64,000 bases of DNA, from assembly GCF_001540865.1 (NCBI RefSeq), contig NC_033623.1, positions 9,841,591 to 9,905,590 on the forward strand, in the 5' to 3' direction. A model generated the notes under the pieces. That model worked only from the letters and a program-made list of their open reading frames with translations, was not told the DNA's origin and did no database searches. The position numbers and the translations under genes were made by a program. The stretch comes from Ananas comosus. Its lineage: Eukaryota > Streptophyta > Magnoliopsida > Poales > Bromeliaceae. How positions within the stretch are numbered: position 1 is the first letter of the stretch; each line of letters begins with the position of its first letter. Of the stretch, positions 60,204 through 64,000 are shown one piece after another.

Positions 60204-61362
60204 CTTATCTTCGCCCACTACTCTCTCTCTTGCTGAGATTTGTTTCCTCGTTTTATTAGTTCTCTAGAAGGACTTTTTTGAAAATAAATCTTTAAATTAA
60301 AAACTTATAATTTGTGAAATAATTTTCTCAAAATTTTAATTAGCGTAATATTGTAAAAAATTTATAATTTATTAAATATTTCTATCAAAATTTTATTTAG
60401 TAAAATATTTTATCAAAAAAAAATAATTAGAAAATAGTGAACCGTTCACTAACTTTAATAAATTTTAAAAAACGATAAATTATTTATTATTATTTTTGTA
60501 CAAAAAAAAGCTATAAATAATTCACTATCCTAAAAAAACCAACAATTTACCATTTTATAAAGACGGTAAAAAATTCACCCACTAAATACTTAAAAGAGCT
60601 CGATATCAATGCTTATTCTGCTTAAAGTCTCTAGAAAACTTTTTTGTCTCCACTATCAATGAGTGTGTAGTTGAGTGTAAATTTTGAGACATCTTTTAAC
60701 CATTGGCTACTAAAAAGTCTGTTTAGTTGAATATAAGAGTTGGTTTAAAAAAACAATAATTATATACATACTTTGTGAAAAAAAAAAAAAACTATTTATA
60801 CATCTGTGCTAGGGTATACGTGTCATCTGACCATTCGCAAAATCCTAATGAGTTTTAGTAAAAAAAAAAAAATTATAAATTATCAAGACTGCGGGATTTG
60901 CATCTTACACCCTAGTCTAGGCTTATGGGTTTGCTCATTTTGTCCTAGTTAGTAAATTCGAGAATTATTTGCGAATTATTGAAAATTCGAATTAAACGGT
61001 CCGTTAATTATTCACGAATTATTGCCGAATTATTGAAAATATGAATAAAAAATTTATAATTTTATTTTTAAATATAAATTATTTTATATTTTATATCTTA
61101 TATTTTATATTTTATACCGAATCCGTTTTTTAAGCCGAATTTTTCAACAAATTTAAAAATTAGAAAACGAATTTTATACGTATTATATCTGTATCGAATT
61201 TTTGCCGAATCCGAATTAACTATGTATTTTGTAGGGATAATTTTATAACTATCTCTCAAAATCTTAAAAATATTATAAATACTATTCCAAATGTCAAAAT
61301 ATCACATATACCCTTCCAATATAATAAGTTATATGGTATATCGCACGAAAATTTAATATATA
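60204..61362. other. CLPT upstream region, then AT-rich intergenic DNA
   Basis: 60204-60262 is the presumed leader of CLPT, with a CT-rich tract ('ctactctctctct'). From 60290 the DNA is very AT-rich. 60955-61210 repeats 'gaattattg' and 'ttgccgaat' phrases several times, a diffuse tandem repeat. No gene seen. Confidence 0.5.
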
Positions 61363-61640
61363 TAGTTGGATTCTATCGGATAGATTTTCTTCAATAGCAT
61401 GAATTGGGCTTCAATACTTTAAACCAAGTTATTGGTGCTTGTAGATTTTTGACCATTGGATTAAAGGAAGTGCGGTTAGGATGGTGTGGGACCTGTAGAG
61501 TTGAGTGTGTGGTTGATTGAATATTAGTAATCTAACGGATGGAAATGATCAAAAGGATAAATCTAACGGTAAAAAATTTACAAGTACCAAGTGCTTGGTA
61601 TTTTTACAAGCACCATAGCTGGACTCCAATAGCATATATA
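61363..61640. mobile_element. TA-type MITE
   Basis: The left end 'agttggattctatcggatag' plus 'caatagcatgaattgggctt' mirrors the right end 'caagcaccatagctggactc' plus 'caatagcata'. 'gtgcttgtagatttttgacc' mirrors 'aaaaatttacaagtaccaag'. The interior has 'gttgagtgtgtggttgattg', the family core. (TA)n follows. Confidence 0.65.
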
Positions 61641-62369
61641 TATTTACTTTTTTTGTATGCTGAAAAATTTATATGGGTAATACTATAATTACAAATAAAT
61701 TTTATAGCAGTTTACAAGTTAGATATGGCGGTATTTAATTGATAAAAAAGTGCAAATGATGGGGAGATAAATATGATGTATAAAGTGAACCTACTAATTA
61801 CACAACCATTTTGTCGTGCACGTAATTTTATAAAACTTTAATATATAAAAGATTTTCTTTTATAATTTTTATAATTAAGTTTGACGATTGAAGGATAGGT
61901 TGAACTGAATTCTAATTTTTTAGCTTCTTCAACAGTATGTTGTACTATTTTACAGTTTATTACACTTATCACATAGTATAATATTTTTATTTCTTTTTAA
62001 AAAAAAGAGCAAAGAAAAAAAAAGAAGAAAAAGAATATTTTTATTCTTAGTTTTATTTTTATTCTTTTTACTTTACAGTTTGCTGCGCTTATTCCTCTTA
62101 CCTTACTTTCTCACCATCACCACCATCTCCGACGACTCCTTCCCATCCATGGCATTGATGGTTGACAATGTGGTTGACGGAGCAGTTTATATCGTTGATG
62201 ATAATGAGAGGAGCAGTTGGTGGTGTGGATGAGGAGGGAGTGAAGGTCGGCATCGGAGGCAATGTGGATGAGCTCAAGGACATAGATGTCGTAGCTCCGG
62301 TGATTAGCTTAAGTTATTAGATAATAGTGTTCTTAATTTTTATATTTAATAAAATATTTAGGATTAAAT
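61641..62369. other. Intergenic, no gene seen
   Basis: AT-rich, with a purine-rich run near 61998-62032. The short minus-strand frame near 62098-62283 is S/T/P-rich low complexity without a domain. Confidence 0.5.
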
Positions 62370-64000
62370 TGTTAGAAAATTGCGTACGGTAAAAACGCAG
62401 CGGAAAAGAAAATCAAACAAATTTGATTTTAAAAAACTCTCGAGATCTAATCTCAAAACCACGCAATTAGGATCCCTCATGTTCTTTAAGATTAAAGGAG
62501 AAAAGTAAGATCGAATATTTACATTTTTCGCGGATAAATCTTCGCCCCAATTTGATAATCGTGGAATCGAATTTTCTTGAAGCCGCACACGCGTCCGGCC
62601 TCTATAAGTATCCACACGAGGTTCTTGATTTGATCAATATTCTCACCGGGGTGCTAGCTCCCTTGCAAAAAGACGTCTTTCTTGTTAGAATATGGAAGAG
62701 AGAAGAGAAGAGAGATGACGGCTAGGATTTTCTAAAACTCCCGTATTATTATATAGAGGAATATAATCTTCTTTAATAATATAATAACCATTATGGATAA
62801 GTACAAATCTAGATTTAAATTTATCCTTTCCTTAATTGGTTAGATCGATCAAATCCTAATTTGATTTGACTTGAACTTTATATTAATTTGATCATATCAA
62901 ATTAATAATGCAATATTTGCACATAAGTCCTATTATAATTTATTAACTATTAGTAAGTCATCTCTAGTAACATTTACACTTTAATACCACTAATTTGTAA
63001 TAATTACAAATTAGTCCAATTATCAACATATTGACAATTAGGTCCTCCGGCGATTCAATAATCGCGATCTAGCTATCCGATCAATCACAACATCTTATAT
63101 GTGTGACCCCATAGGTTCTATTCTATATGGTAGTGAGATATATTTTGATCGCTATCAACAATATCACTGAAACTCCTTTCAATGGATTGGAACAATTCCT
63201 ACTCAGCCCAACGAGAATTATTAATTATCTAGATAATTCTCATGAGTCTTACAATCTACCAGTGACGCCTAACAGTATGTAGTGGCATTCCAGTAGAATG
63301 GAATACTGAACCTCTTGGTGTAGTTACCGTGTGATACAATCTTTCTATCATGAGTCCTGACTAAACGGAGGTTATCGAATAACTCGTCAAACCCCATCGT
63401 CTGTCATATGTTAAATTTATTCGACTCGAGTTTCTAATATCGAAAGCCCTTTTCCGCTATTAACTCTGCCCTGGCCAAGGTCTTCTAAATTCGGTCTCAT
63501 AAATCATATAGGACTAACACCTCTATCTACTAAGGGAGATAGATTCCATCTAAGTGCGCACCCTATTCCTACAATGAACCTACTGCAGCCAACATGTACC
63601 GCAAGGACCCGAATGGTTAGGGACCAAGTGTATGTACAGTCAAACTACAGTAACCTCATTGTGAATAGCCGAGGCACCATAGGTCAATGGACTAGTCACA
63701 CTACTGCAATATTGAGTAAGTCACTGACGAGTGAGTAGACATCTAAGTGACTTCTCGCGTTGGTCACGCCCGGTACCCCTGTTCTCTAACAACCACTTGC
63801 ATATTCGCTTCAGTGTTCCCACGCTGTCGACTCAAGACCCGTCTACCCAAAAGGGAATGGACCTATGCACCAATCTCACCTGATCAATCACCGTCCCCGT
63901 GATGATCCATTGATTAGGAACATTTAGGAATTAACCACCAATGACACATGTCTCAAATTCTCAACTATTGAGAATATATGTCATCATCTTATTAATTCCT
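62370..64000 (-). mobile_element. Long LTR (probably Copia-type), running off the window
   Basis: It begins TGTTAG at 62370, next to ordinary AT-rich DNA. On the minus strand this end reads '...ttttccgctgcgtttttacc...ctaaca', like the U5 end of plant Copia LTRs. There is no primer site beyond it, so it should be the outer end of a 3' LTR of a minus-strand element or a solo LTR. The remaining 1.6 kb is non-coding, of moderate GC and free of microsatellites. The other LTR end lies past 64000. Confidence 0.5.

Noticed and set aside
59975..60259. Gly/Arg-rich plus-strand frame opposite CLPT exon 1
   Set aside because: Antisense shadow of the Ala/Ser/Pro-rich transit peptide exon.

Overview
The window is nuclear DNA of a flowering plant, most likely a monocot. 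It has GT-AG introns, GC-rich first exons beside AT-rich introns, telo-box promoter motifs, and a dense load of plant transposons. The species cannot be fixed from sequence alone; a pineapple-like commelinid is only a guess. Two host genes are complete, both on the minus strand. One encodes CPSF160, the large scaffold subunit of the mRNA 3'-end cleavage and polyadenylation complex (19274-41643, 26 exons by my reading, total 4,398 nt, in frame throughout). The other encodes a plastid CLPT1/CLPT2-type Clp protease accessory protein (55663-60203, 5 exons, 236 aa). Nothing in their positions suggests that they act together.

Layout: 1-5100 is intergenic DNA rich in repeats (foldback element, tRNA-type SINE, MITEs, microsatellites). 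5101-16790 and 18194-29883 are the two arms of an 11.7 kb inverted repeat with no difference in the stretches I compared. The right arm is the 3' half of the CPSF160 gene. The left arm is an inverted copy of it, containing exons 15-26 only. The 1.4 kb hinge (16791-18193) is a cluster of TA-flanked MITEs, microsatellites and a nested perfect palindrome. Each arm carries, inside a CPSF160 intron, a tandem array of Cassandra TRIM retrotransposons (5S-rRNA-like LTRs) and a Tourist/Harbinger-like element. 29884-41643 holds the unique 5' half of CPSF160.

41931-50945 is a nested transposon complex. Its outer unit is a Pack-MULE-like or foldback element with about 1.2 kb inverted-repeat arms. It carries captured fragments of a LEA-2/NDR1-HIN1-like gene (one copy in each arm) and of a patellin gene (in the loop). 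Its left arm was later hit by a TAA-flanked Harbinger-type MITE, a TRIM with 72-bp LTRs (target duplication TCTTC), and a decayed Ty3/gypsy element with no visible integrase (target duplication CCAAA). 50946-55662 is intergenic, with a second SINE copy and a third copy of a TIR element also found in CPSF160 intron 11. Beyond CLPT, 60204-62369 is AT-rich with one MITE, and a long LTR begins at 62370 and runs off the window.

The three single N bases (5100, 39387, 44299) each sit exactly where a near-perfect duplication begins. This raises a strong possibility that some duplications, including the large palindrome, are assembly joins rather than real structure.
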